This document shows positions 1-7,881 of a stretch of DNA of 64,000 bases, one piece after another. The position numbers and the translations under genes are program-made. The DNA lies in NCBI RefSeq assembly GCF_040654195.1, contig NZ_JBFAHM010000024.1, forward strand, positions 1 through 64,000. Reading direction: 5' to 3'. The stretch is from Hamadaea sp013361475. Lineage in GTDB: Bacteria > Actinomycetota > Actinomycetes > Mycobacteriales > Micromonosporaceae. Below the pieces are notes generated by a model. It made no database searches and was not told the DNA's origin. It worked only from the letters and a program-made list of their open reading frames with translations. The number at the start of each line of letters is the position of its first letter. The stretch's first letter is position 1.

Positions 1-99
1 ACCAACGACGTCTACGTCGCCCTGTCCACCGGAACCACCTTCACCGCCAGCACAAAATGGCACGACTTCTTCGGCCTCACCGGCGAAACCACCCTCTGA
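1..99 (+). CDS. 3' end of FG-GAP/VCBS-repeat type secreted protein (partial)
   Basis: Only the last 32 codons are in the window; the start lies upstream. The visible residues include NDVYVALSTGTTF followed by KWHDFFG and a TGA stop. This pattern (DVYVALSTG..F....KWHDFF) is what I know from C-terminal FG-GAP/VCBS propeller repeats of secreted actinobacterial proteins, often attached to hydrolase or lectin domains. No catalytic part can be seen, so the enzymatic role is unknown. A strong hairpin follows eight bases after the stop. Confidence 0.6.
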   Translation, partial: TNDVYVALSTGTTFTASTKWHDFFGLTGETTL

Positions 100-106
100 T
101 CTCCTC

Positions 107-135
107 GGCCGGAGCCGCGACCAGCGGCTCCGGCC
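107..135 (+). terminator. hairpin terminator after the FG-GAP protein
   Basis: Two perfect 12-bp arms (GGCCGGAGCCGC and its complement) are separated by the 5-nt loop GACCA. The hairpin starts 7 nt after the stop codon of the upstream gene. It has no U-tract, which is common for actinobacterial terminators. Confidence 0.65.
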
Positions 136-244
136 CGCAGGCCAAGGCTGATCTCCTCATTCCGCCGTCGCGGAGGTGGCTGCATGCTGCGCCGTCACTC
201 GCCATCCGTAGCGCCGCATGCCCGGATAGCGTATTGGCGGTACA

Positions 245-1357
245 GTGCAGACGGTGCGGATTGAGGAGCACCTGACCACCATCCCCGATGCCACCGACGT
301 GGTGCTCGATCTGTCGAACGTGGTCCGCCGGACGGGATTGTGCAGCGATCGGAAGGCCGATCTGGCGCGCCTGCCCGCACTGATCGAGGGTCTGCGAACG
401 TTTCTCGGCGACGCCACGGTCAAGGTGCACGCGGTGACCGATTGGTCGCTGTGGCGCAATCGTGATCTGCTCAGCGAGCCCGAACGCGCCACGCTCCTGC
501 GCTGGATCAAGTCGGGGCGCATCGAGGCACGCGACGGCGCCGACGACCGGGTGCTGGAGATCGCCGACGTGACCGGGGCGAAAGTCGTCAGCCACGACAA
601 CTACAAGGACAAGCATCGGATCTTTCCCTGGATCCCGGGCAACACCGACCGTTTCCTCGGCATGCAGCCCGACGGCGCGGGCATCAGGGTCATCGCGCGC
701 GAGATCCCGGTCTTCCCGGAACATCAGCTGTCCAGCGCGGAGGAGCACGACCTGCTGCGGGCGGCCGGTCTGTACGACAGGGAACGCCGCCTGCGCCGGG
801 AACCGCTGACGCGGGCGTGGCGATGTCCTGAGCCGGAGTGCCCGCTCTTCGGCGCCGAACGCACCCACGACCAGCCACTACCCGCATACCGCAGCGGGAA
901 GGTGTGCTGCCCCACCCACCGTCGCACGATGGTCGAGCTGGGCCCGCTCATCCGCCCGATCCAGGTGAAGGTCTCAGTGAGCGGCAAGGTCGTCCAGCGC
1001 CTTCTCGTGAGCCCTGACAAGTCGTTGATCGTCGGCCGGCCGCTGCTGGCCGGACACGTGCCGCCGGGCCTGCTGAACGAGATCAGCCGCCGCCACGCGG
1101 AGGTCGCCTGGGACGGGGTGACGTTGACGGTGATGGATCTGCAGAGCAGCAACGGTGTACGCGTCAAGGGCCGGAAGCTGACTCCCGGCGTATCCGAGCG
1201 GTGGAACCCACGGGACGCGGTCGCCCTGCACGACAAGGTGAAGCTGGTGGTGAGCGGGAGGCATTATGTCTTCGACGAGTCGCCCGAGCCGCGTCCGGCG
1301 CCGGTGCCAGGGCCGCCGCTGGACGCACAGACCAGAGTTGTGCGAGTACGCCGATGA
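245..1357 (+). CDS. NYN-type RNase domain, zinc ribbon and FHA domain fusion protein
   Basis: 370 aa with a GTG start. Residues about 15-170 look like a NYN/Zc3h12a-type (PIN-like) metal-dependent RNase: hydrophobic strand ending D22-L-S-N25, D66, D100-D101, and the VVSHDNYKDK segment (S116, D118, D122), which matches the acidic active-site pattern of that family. Around residues 195-230 a CPEPEC...CCPTH arrangement forms a probable zinc ribbon. Residues about 235-345 are an FHA phosphothreonine-binding domain: VGRPLLAG, ISRRHAEV and SSNGV carry the usual GR, SxxH and NG residues. The stop codon overlaps the start of the kinase gene by 4 bp (ATGA), so the two are translationally coupled. The likely picture (inference) is an RNase whose partner choice or activity depends on phosphorylation by that kinase. 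Nuclease assignment is from motif reading only. Confidence 0.75.
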   Translation: MQTVRIEEHLTTIPDATDVVLDLSNVVRRTGLCSDRKADLARLPALIEGLRTFLGDATVKVHAVTDWSLWRNRDLLSEPERATLLRWIKSGRIEARDGADDRVLEIADVTGAKVVSHDNYKDKHRIFPWIPGNTDRFLGMQPDGAGIRVIAREIPVFPEHQLSSAEEHDLLRAAGLYDRERRLRREPLTRAWRCPEPECPLFGAERTHDQPLPAYRSGKVCCPTHRRTMVELGPLIRPIQVKVSVSGKVVQRLLVSPDKSLIVGRPLLAGHVPPGLLNEISRRHAEVAWDGVTLTVMDLQSSNGVRVKGRKLTPGVSERWNPRDAVALHDKVKLVVSGRHYVFDESPEPRPAPVPGPPLDAQTRVVRVRR

Positions 1358-2358
1358 AAGGCACCTGTCTGGACGACCGCTATCTGCTCGGGGAGTCTCT
1401 TGGCGCGGGCGGGCACGGTCAGGTCTTCCTGGCCCGGGACACGAAACTCGGCCGCGACGTGGCGATCAAGATGCTCAAGGAGGAGCCGCATCCGGCGTCC
1501 CTAGCCCGGCTGCGGCGCGAGGCTGCGGTCCTGGCCGACATCCAGCACCCCAACGTGGTGTTCATCCTGGACGTCGGGGCCGACTACGTCGTCATGCAGC
1601 GACTGAGTGGGCCGAGCCTGGCCCAGCTCGCGTACGACCGCCGACCGTTCCCGTTCGACGAGGCGGCCCGGCACGGCGTTGCGATCGCTGGTGCGCTCAC
1701 CGTGCTGCACACGCGGCCGGACCCGATCGTGCATCGCGACATCAAACCCGGCAACCTCGTCCTCGACGGGGACGTGATCAAGCTCTGCGACTTCGGCCTG
1801 GCCCGCAAGCCGCTCGGCGGGCTGACTCCGGTCACCCAGACCGGGCACGTCCTGGGCACGCCCGGGTACATGTCACCGGAGCAGCTCGACGATCTGGATC
1901 CGGCGCCGCCGGCTGACGTCTATGCGCTGGGCGCGACGCTTTACAACGTCCTGTGCGGCAAGCCGCCGTTCGGCCTGGAGGACGGTCTCAACGCCTACCT
2001 CCAGCGGGTCACCGCCGAGGAACCACCGTCGCTGCTCGATCGCCGGCCCGATGTGCCCCGAGACCTGGCGAACCTGATCCACCGGATGCTCGCGATCGAC
2101 CCGGCCGACCGGCCCGACTCCGCTCAGGTCCGCGACGCGCTGGCAGACCTTGGTGGGGCCGGTGCGGCGGCGGAGGCGGTCACGGCCCGGCTCACCGAGC
2201 AGTTCGCCCAGGTTCAGGCCCTGTTCGCCGAGGGCAAGGAGGCCCGCGCGGCGTTCGCGCTGGTCCGGTTGCTCGGGCGGGCTCAGGCCGCGTTGGGTTC
2301 CGAGCATCAGCTGGTACGCCGGATGAACGCCTACGCCGATCTCAGGCGAACTCGGTAG
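1354..2358 (+). CDS. soluble Ser/Thr protein kinase coupled to NYN-FHA protein
   Basis: 334 aa from ATG at 1354; longer upstream in-frame starts would run through the FHA gene and lack kinase homology. Hanks motifs are complete: GAGGHGQV P-loop, VAIKML lysine, HRDIKPGN catalytic loop, DFGLA, GTPGYMSPE activation segment and DVYALG. After the kinase domain (about residues 1-270) comes a helical tail of about 60 residues rich in Ala, Leu, Gln and Arg, with no transmembrane segment and no PASTA domain, so the protein should be cytoplasmic. It overlaps the preceding FHA protein by 4 bp, making that protein the obvious substrate or binding partner (inference). Its 3' end overlaps the convergent kinase gene by 17 bp. 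Confidence 0.9.
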   Translation: MKGTCLDDRYLLGESLGAGGHGQVFLARDTKLGRDVAIKMLKEEPHPASLARLRREAAVLADIQHPNVVFILDVGADYVVMQRLSGPSLAQLAYDRRPFPFDEAARHGVAIAGALTVLHTRPDPIVHRDIKPGNLVLDGDVIKLCDFGLARKPLGGLTPVTQTGHVLGTPGYMSPEQLDDLDPAPPADVYALGATLYNVLCGKPPFGLEDGLNAYLQRVTAEEPPSLLDRRPDVPRDLANLIHRMLAIDPADRPDSAQVRDALADLGGAGAAAEAVTARLTEQFAQVQALFAEGKEARAAFALVRLLGRAQAALGSEHQLVRRMNAYADLRRTR

Positions 2359-3892
2359 TCGCCCAGACCGTCGCAGTCGCGGTGTCCCCGTAGGTGAAGC
2401 CGCCGGTGATCTTGGTAATGGTGGCGATGCCGAGCAGACCCCTGTCCGTCTTGAAGCACAGGGTCGAGCCCTTGCGGACCTGGACACGGTCGGTTCCGAC
2501 GGTGGAGATCAGGTCGTTGCACGTGCGTGGACTCGCCGGGGTGCCGTCCGGCAGGATCGCCACGCTCGTGTAGTTCCCGCTGCTGATGCCGTCGATGGTG
2601 GACTCGGTCGCGTTGGTCAGCCCGAGAACAAGATCGATCGTGCCGCCATTGGGATCCACCACGGGTGGCACGACGTCCAGGTCGACGCCTTCTCTGTTGA
2701 TCCGGATGGTGCCGGTCCATTGCACAGTGTCCGTCGCCGGCGAGGGCGACGCTGACGGCGAGGACGACGGCTGCCCGGACGTGGCCGCGCTGGCAGTGGC
2801 CTGCGAGGCCGGTGTCGGCGAGGGGGTAGCCGTCACGCCGGTTCCGGTGCCGGATGTCTGCTGGGCCGCCGAGCCCGAACCTAGCTTCACGCCGACGAGC
2901 AACGCGGCGGCGAGCGCCACCACCACTCCCCCGGCGATCAGCCACCGCCACGAACCGTTGCGTTGTCTGGACAACCCCACAGTCGTGCCCGCCGACGGCG
3001 CGGGCTGAGCCGCGATATGCGCCAGCTCGGCCGCACGCGCGGCGATGTCCATCGTGATCGTAGGCGGCAGCCAGCCTTCCGCCGGCCGTGGCGTGCCGCC
3101 GCAGGCGGTGACGATCTCGTGCGTACCCGGCCGATCGAGGGGATTCACCGAAAGACATCGCTGGACCAGGTCGCGGAGCTCGGGCGGGCAGCCGGCCAAG
3201 TCTGCCTCGCCCCTGGTGACCCGCAGCAACTGGCTGGCGAACGTCCCGTCCCCGTACGCTGATCGCCCGGTCGCGGCGAAGAACGCGATCCCGCCCAGGG
3301 CGAACACGTCGGAGGCGGGTAATGCGGGCTGCCCGAGTGCCACCTCGGGCGCCATGAAGCCGGGCGTGCCGAGCGGCGTACGCGAGACGACCGACTGGGT
3401 GACGTCGGTTGCCCGGGCGATGCCGAAGTCGATGACCTTCGGTCCGTCGGCGGTGAGGATGACGTTGCCCGGCGAGAGGTCGCGGTGGACGACGTCGCAG
3501 GCGTGGATCGTCTGCAGGGCGGTGGCGACCGCGGCCACCAGCGATCGCACGGTGGACAGGGGCAACGGTCCATGGGAACGCACGGCGTCGAGCAGCGTCG
3601 GGCCGGTTACGTACGCCGTCGCCAGCCACGGCACCGGTGCGTCCGGCCCCGCTTCAAGCACCGGCGCGGTGAATCTGCCGGAGACGTCCTGGGCCGCCCT
3701 GATCTCCTGGGCGAACCGGGCGCGGAAGGCCGGATCGTCGGCGTACTCACGGCGGACCACCTTGATCGCCAGCGGCCGCCCGCCCGGGGCGAAGCTGAGA
3801 TAGACCTCGCCCATGCCGCCGACCCCGAGCCGGGCCCGCAGTCGGTAGCCGCCGATCTCCGCCGGGTCGCGATCGCTCAAAGTGGACACCAC
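2342..3892 (-). CDS. transmembrane Ser/Thr protein kinase with extracellular C-terminal domain
   Basis: 516 aa, GTG start. The cytoplasmic kinase domain spans about residues 15-265 with LGVGGMGEV P-loop, LAIKVV lysine, DFGIA (155-157) and GTPGFMAPE. The catalytic loop reads HRDLSPGN, so the usual lysine after HRDL is replaced by Ser140; all other key residues are present, and I have seen this variant in other actinobacterial kinases, so activity may be retained. A juxtamembrane stretch leads to one membrane helix (about 317-335), then a Ser/Thr/Pro/Ala-rich linker (about 345-395) and a C-terminal beta-rich domain of about 120 residues with two Cys. The C-terminal domain would lie outside the cell as a sensor of unknown ligand. 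Convergent to, and overlapping by 17 bp, the coupled kinase gene. Confidence 0.9.
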   Translation of the reverse strand: MVSTLSDRDPAEIGGYRLRARLGVGGMGEVYLSFAPGGRPLAIKVVRREYADDPAFRARFAQEIRAAQDVSGRFTAPVLEAGPDAPVPWLATAYVTGPTLLDAVRSHGPLPLSTVRSLVAAVATALQTIHACDVVHRDLSPGNVILTADGPKVIDFGIARATDVTQSVVSRTPLGTPGFMAPEVALGQPALPASDVFALGGIAFFAATGRSAYGDGTFASQLLRVTRGEADLAGCPPELRDLVQRCLSVNPLDRPGTHEIVTACGGTPRPAEGWLPPTITMDIAARAAELAHIAAQPAPSAGTTVGLSRQRNGSWRWLIAGGVVVALAAALLVGVKLGSGSAAQQTSGTGTGVTATPSPTPASQATASAATSGQPSSSPSASPSPATDTVQWTGTIRINREGVDLDVVPPVVDPNGGTIDLVLGLTNATESTIDGISSGNYTSVAILPDGTPASPRTCNDLISTVGTDRVQVRKGSTLCFKTDRGLLGIATITKITGGFTYGDTATATVWATTEFA

Positions 3893-4028
3893 GCGCAGCA
3901 GTTTAGAGCACGGTCGCCTGGTGGCAGTGTTCGCAGGGATGGGCCGGTTGACCGGCTGGATGGTGTGGGAGATTCGTTCCTGAAGGCGCCCACTGTGAGA
4001 TGCGCTATCCCATACCAGACATTGCTCT

Positions 4029-4034
4029 TATAAC
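4029..4034 (+). promoter_or_regulatory. possible -10 element (TATAAC) upstream of EAL gene
   Basis: The stretch from about 4000 to 4100 is AT-richer than anything around it and contains TATAAC. No convincing -35 box is seen at the right spacing. An inverted pair AACGCT/AGCGTT follows further downstream. This supports reading the segment as leader/promoter rather than coding DNA. Confidence 0.3.
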
Positions 4035-4113
4035 CGACCTAGCGGCCAACGCTCCATCCGCACGATTGTTAGCGTTGACGGCTGAGCGTTACCAGGGGAA
4101 AGGTAGGGGATTG

Positions 4114-5307
4114 GTGAGGTTCGCGGAGCACGTGGGTTCGCTGGCGGCGCCGGCGGTCACGGTGCCGGCGACGATGACCGCTCGGCAGCTGGCCTCTGTC
4201 TTTCGGCTGCGAGCCGAGGCCTCGGCTGCGGTCGTGCGCGACGGCGATCGCTTCGGGATCGTCCCCCGCGCGCATCTCAGTGAGGCATATTCCGACGTTG
4301 AGCCTGTCGGGGACGCCGCCGCGTGGGACGTCCTGCGCGTGGCTTGGGACACCAGCCTGGCGACGACGGCCCAGCTGGTGCTGGCCGACCCCGCCGCCGA
4401 CCGACATGACGATCTGCTCGTCGAGCTGCCCGATGGTGAGATCGGAATACTGCCGATCAGCAAGCTGTTCGGCGAGCTCGCTGAGCGCGCCGCTCGCCCC
4501 GGTAGGTCTGGTCGCCTGGACGACGCGAGCTTTCACGAAGCCGCCGACATCACGATCGACACCGGGCAGCTGCGCGTCTATTACCAGCCGATCATGAGCA
4601 CGCGCGACGGTTCGATCGTGTCAGCGGAGGCGTTGGTGCGCTGGGAGCATCCGACTCAGGGTTTGCTGACGCCGGACCGGTTCATGCCCGCGTTCGCTCG
4701 CGAAGGCAGTCTTCCGACGCTCGATCGGTGGGTTCTCGGCCAGGCGTGCCAGGACCTCGCCGCGCTACGCACCAAACTCGGCGCGCAGGCGCCGCAGTGG
4801 ATCAACGTCAACCTCTCCCGCGCGTCCCTACGCACCGACTTCGACGCCATGATCGGCGATACGCTCGCCGCCACCGGCCTCGCACCGGACCGGCTGCGCA
4901 TGGAACTGCCCGAGGACGCCGATCTCCCGGCGTTGGTCGAGGTGGCCAACCGGCTGACGCGGCTCGGAGCCGACGGAGTCCGGTTCACCCTGGACGACAT
5001 GGGCACCGGCGCCACGAACCTGCGGTACATGTCGACATTGCCCATCCACGGCCTCAAGATCGACCGCATGTTCGTCGCCGGGATGGCCGACAGTCACCGG
5101 GATCGCACGATCGTCGAGTTGCTGGCCGATCTGGGTCAGCGCCTCGATATCCGGGTGACCGCCGAAGGCGTCGAACACCCCCGGCAGCTGGCGATGCTCG
5201 CCGAACTGGGCGTCGCGTACGTGCAGGGGTATCACATCTCGCAGCCGCTGCCACGCCACGAACTCGCCGAGTTCCTCACGCGTCACCCCGTGCCGCAGCC
5301 GGCTTGA
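4114..5307 (+). CDS. EAL-domain cyclic-di-GMP phosphodiesterase with N-terminal CBS-like sensor region
   Basis: 397 aa from the GTG at 4114, which follows a purine-rich AGGGGAAAGGTAGGGG leader; an in-frame ATG at 4000 exists, but the 38 codons between are AT-rich with rare codons, so I read them as untranslated. The N-terminal ~150 residues resemble a CBS-pair-like module (two repeats, the second ending GILPISKLF). The C-terminal EAL domain has AEALVRW, NVNLS, a MELPE version of the ELTE motif, DDMGTG, KIDRMF, TAEGVE and VQGYHISQPLP. All metal- and c-di-GMP-binding residues therefore appear present, suggesting hydrolysis of c-di-GMP to pGpG. No GGDEF domain is present. The gene stands alone, ending 43 bp from a convergent HTH gene. 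Confidence 0.88.
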   Translation: MRFAEHVGSLAAPAVTVPATMTARQLASVFRLRAEASAAVVRDGDRFGIVPRAHLSEAYSDVEPVGDAAAWDVLRVAWDTSLATTAQLVLADPAADRHDDLLVELPDGEIGILPISKLFGELAERAARPGRSGRLDDASFHEAADITIDTGQLRVYYQPIMSTRDGSIVSAEALVRWEHPTQGLLTPDRFMPAFAREGSLPTLDRWVLGQACQDLAALRTKLGAQAPQWINVNLSRASLRTDFDAMIGDTLAATGLAPDRLRMELPEDADLPALVEVANRLTRLGADGVRFTLDDMGTGATNLRYMSTLPIHGLKIDRMFVAGMADSHRDRTIVELLADLGQRLDIRVTAEGVEHPRQLAMLAELGVAYVQGYHISQPLPRHELAEFLTRHPVPQPA

Positions 5308-5350
5308 CACCCGCCACGACACGGTCGTCGGAGACCGTCCAGCTATCAGC

Positions 5351-5989
5351 TCATCCTGCTGTGACAGCCTTCGCTCGGGCGCTGCGGATCCACCCGTACG
5401 CGGTGTGCCGTGGGACGCCGTAGTGGTCGGCGATCACCGCGGCGCTCTCCCCCGCCTGACGGGTCACCTCGGCGAAGTCTTCCGGCATTCTGCGGTACGT
5501 CCGGCTGCCCGACTTCGCCGCATCAGCCGCCTTCGTCGCCGCCGTCTTCTTCTTCGCAGCTCGTTTCGCACCTGGAGCTGTGTCGACAACGGTCTTCGCG
5601 GCCGTAACCGATGCAGCTGGGCCGGCTGCGGATCCGGTGGCCGCCGACTTCTTCCGGAGGGCCGGGGGAGCGACATCTTCAGAGGTGGATCGACCCTTAC
5701 GCTTTCGCATGCCACCGCCCGCGTCAGCCCTTCTCGGCTGCGCCTTCCGCGTCTGTGGCGCTACTGAGGTCTGACCAGCCACCGAGCTTGGTGCGACTGC
5801 GGCGACCACTGCCGCGACAAGCTGATTCATGTCCAGCACCGGCAACTCGCCGGGCGTCAGACCGCCCGCCGTGCCGGGAATCAGCCGCAGTTCGCGGATC
5901 GACGCCGCGGCACCCGCCACATCCAAGCGGATGGTCGTCGTCGGCAGATCAGCATCGTCCGGCGCGATCGTCACGGTGTACGAAGTCAT
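5351..5989 (-). CDS. basic HTH DNA-binding protein with Lys/Ala-rich linker
   Basis: 212 aa from ATG at 5989, preceded by GGAAGG; a longer frame exists but lacks a ribosome-binding site. Residues 1-65 form a conserved-looking domain (TVTIAPDDADLPTTTIRLDV...). A central region of about 90 residues is rich in Lys, Arg, Ala and Pro (KRAAKKKTAATKAAD), histone-H1-like. The C-terminus (FAEVTRQAGESAAVIADHYG then VPRHTAYGWIRSARA) is a helix-turn-helix like those of resolvase or terminase-small-subunit HTHs. The composition suggests a chromosome-binding or regulatory role; the targets are unknown. Convergent with the EAL gene. Confidence 0.7.
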   Translation of the reverse strand: MTSYTVTIAPDDADLPTTTIRLDVAGAAASIRELRLIPGTAGGLTPGELPVLDMNQLVAAVVAAVAPSSVAGQTSVAPQTRKAQPRRADAGGGMRKRKGRSTSEDVAPPALRKKSAATGSAAGPAASVTAAKTVVDTAPGAKRAAKKKTAATKAADAAKSGSRTYRRMPEDFAEVTRQAGESAAVIADHYGVPRHTAYGWIRSARAKAVTAG

Positions 5990-6259
5990 CGAAGAAGCCT
6001 TCCCTCGGGTGGCAAGCCTGTGCGCGGCCACAACAGCAGCCCCCGTGGCACACAAGCTAACCCATCACCAATTCACCCGACCCGGCAGGGCGGCTGCCTT
6101 GATCGCCACACGCGTCGGCCCGCGCGCTGACCCCGCAGTCGATCACGACTACCAACGACTTCGTCTACAATCCTTGCACCTCAACGGATCCGAACCTGAG
6201 CAGCGGCTGGTACAGCCTCACCTTCACCGCCGTCTTCTCCTGCCTTCGGTGGCAGTGAA

Positions 6260-6829
6260 TCAATGCTCGGCGTGGCTCAGGACCAGCGCGGTCATTGCGC
6301 GTACCGCTTGTGCTTGCGTGAGCCCTTGACCTACGCACAGGGAGCGCCACGTCCAGAACGACGTGGCATGACCGATGAGCGCGCGGACCAGGCGGCGGTC
6401 GGCGGCCGGTCCAGTGAACGGCTGCGCGATCAGATCGGCGAGGGCCTCATCGCGCGTTTCGAGGCCGACGCGAAAGGCAGCGGGCACCGAGGCCTTGTCG
6501 CGATAGATGTTGGTGAGCATCGGCTCGCCGTCGGCATAGAAGCGGTAGAGGTCGGCCAGTGCCGTCTGCAATCGTTGCGCCGGGTCCTCGATGGCGGTCC
6601 AGATGCCGGGGTTGGGTGGGACACGGCTGGCCAGCCAATGCTCGGAGCAGGCGGCGAACAGGGCCTCGTCGTCAGCGAAGTGGCGGTAGACCGTCAAGCG
6701 GGTGACGCCGGCCCGCTCGGCGATGGCCGAGATGCCGCCCGCGGCCGGACCAACGGTGCCGTGGACCTCGACTGCGGCTTCGACGATGCGCTGCCGCGTC
6801 TGGTCGACCTGCTCGGCTCGCTTCGTCAT
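6260..6829 (-). CDS. TetR-family transcriptional regulator
   Basis: 189 aa from ATG at 6829 (MTKRAEQVDQTRQRIVEAAV). The N-terminal HTH reads ISAIAERAGVTRLTVYRHFA, followed by the DDEALFAACSEHW linker typical of TetR proteins, and a helical ligand-binding domain. It is divergently transcribed from the cupin gene across a 123-bp gap, so it most likely represses that gene and itself. About 270 bp downstream (5990-6259) holds no convincing gene. A longer in-frame upstream region reads antisense through the cupin gene and is not coding. Confidence 0.9.
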   Translation of the reverse strand: MTKRAEQVDQTRQRIVEAAVEVHGTVGPAAGGISAIAERAGVTRLTVYRHFADDEALFAACSEHWLASRVPPNPGIWTAIEDPAQRLQTALADLYRFYADGEPMLTNIYRDKASVPAAFRVGLETRDEALADLIAQPFTGPAADRRLVRALIGHATSFWTWRSLCVGQGLTQAQAVRAMTALVLSHAEH

Positions 6830-6874
6830 CCGGTACCCACGCGATTTCGGAGAACGCGCCTGTTCACTCAACTC

Positions 6875-6904
6875 TTGACACCTCGACCTGGCACGGAGGA
6901 TGCT
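6875..6904 (+). promoter_or_regulatory. possible promoter of the cupin gene
   Basis: TTGACA at 6875-6880 is a perfect -35 box. The best -10 is weak (GATGCT at 6899-6904, 18-bp spacer). It lies 48 bp upstream of the cupin start in the divergent TetR/cupin gap. The hexamer TTCACT occurs on both sides of the promoter (6863 and 6905 regions) and could belong to a TetR operator. Confidence 0.35.
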
Positions 6905-6952
6905 TTCACTAAACACCACTGTATCTCGAAATTCAGAGGACAGGTGATCATC

Positions 6953-7465
6953 ATGACCCAGATGCAAACGCCTCCGCTGACCGTCGTACCGCCCGGTCAA
7001 GGTCAGACTGGCGACCTTGGCACCATCGGCGTGGAGTTCAAACTGTGGGGTCGCGACACCGGTGGCCAGATCGCAATCGTGGAGCATCCGTTCCCGGTCG
7101 GCGCGCTCGTCCCAGCCCACTTGCACACGCGCGAAGACGAGTTCTCGATCGTCACGGAAGGCGAAATCGGATTCCGGTCCGGCGACAGGGAGGTCGTCCT
7201 CGGCCCTGGCGGCTACATCACGAAGCCGCGCAATGAGATCCACACGATGTGGAATGCCGGCAAGGAGCCCGCGCGCATGATCGAGGTCATCACACCGGCC
7301 GGGTTCGAGGAGTTCTTTCACGCCATGGCCGACCTCGTCTCGGCCGGGCCACCACCGGTGCCGACGATGATGGAGCTCGCCGAACAGTTCGGCCTCGAGC
7401 TGCACCGCCCGGAGTGGATGTCCAGCCTGATCGACCGCTACGACCTGCGCGACCCGTTCGCCTAA
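6953..7465 (+). CDS. cupin-domain protein
   Basis: 170 aa from ATG at 6953, with AGAGGACAGG upstream as ribosome-binding site. A single conserved cupin barrel occupies about residues 35-125: HPFPVGALVPAHLHTREDEF (His-His-Glu metal motif 1), followed by motif 2 with GPGGYITKPRNEIHTMWN. The C-terminal ~45 residues are helical. Such small cupins bind a divalent metal and act as dioxygenases, isomerases or binding proteins; the substrate cannot be told here. The divergent TetR gene is the probable regulator. Confidence 0.85.
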   Translation: MTQMQTPPLTVVPPGQGQTGDLGTIGVEFKLWGRDTGGQIAIVEHPFPVGALVPAHLHTREDEFSIVTEGEIGFRSGDREVVLGPGGYITKPRNEIHTMWNAGKEPARMIEVITPAGFEEFFHAMADLVSAGPPPVPTMMELAEQFGLELHRPEWMSSLIDRYDLRDPFA

Positions 7466-7572
7466 CCGACATCGCGTCGCGCCCGAGGCACGTTCGCGCG
7501 CCATGCCTCGCCGCAACGACCGCGGCGGCGGCGTGGCCACGAAGGAAATTCCTCGTCACGTAGGATCGCCGC

Positions 7573-7799
7573 GTGTTCCGCGTCGCCGGCCCCAACGACT
7601 TCAGAGACGTGTTGAGGCTCTATCAGCAGCTGCAGCCGAGCGATCCCGTCTTGGACGATGGCGCGTATGAGGCGGCGTGGGCCGCCGGCTGTTACAAGGT
7701 GACGCCGATGACCGGCTCGAGCAACGCGCAGTTCACGCCTTCTATCGGGCCTGCGGCTTCTCCGGCGACGCCAAGACGGCGTACGTCGCTCGCCCGTAG
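7573..7799 (+). pseudogene. degraded GNAT acetyltransferase (internal deletion plus frameshift)
   Basis: The GTG-initiated frame begins like a normal GNAT protein (RVAGPNDFRDVLRLYQQL) and jumps after about 35 residues directly to the conserved GCYKVTPMTGS segment near the family's C-terminal third, so the acetyl-CoA-binding core is missing. Shortly after, the reading frame shifts: from 7731 another frame continues correctly as VHAFYRACGFSGDAKTAYVA followed by RP and a TAG stop at 7797-7799. Intact relatives are about 150 aa; here only about 75 codons remain in two frames. A neighbour-type GNAT gene has therefore been inactivated, apparently recently enough that both ends are still easy to read. 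Confidence 0.85.
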
Positions 7800-7881
7800 T
7801 GCGTGGCTGAGAAGGTCAGGCGGCACGCAGACGACGACGTCCGGCATCGTCACCGGACGTCGTCTACGCCGAGGCACATGA

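Noticed and set aside
1201..1353. Longer version of the soluble kinase starting at a GTG at 1201
   Set aside because: It would overlap the FHA domain by 150 bp, the extra residues are compositional noise, and the ATG at 1354 forms a clean ATGA coupling.
6101..6258. A 50-codon open stretch ending NPNLSSGWYSLTF-like residues (actual DPNLSSGWYSLTF) with lower GC than its surroundings
   Set aside because: It looks protein-like but has no start codon, is preceded by an in-frame stop, and ends next to the TetR stop. A decayed gene is possible, but nothing supports a call; the rest of 5990-6259 shows no feature.
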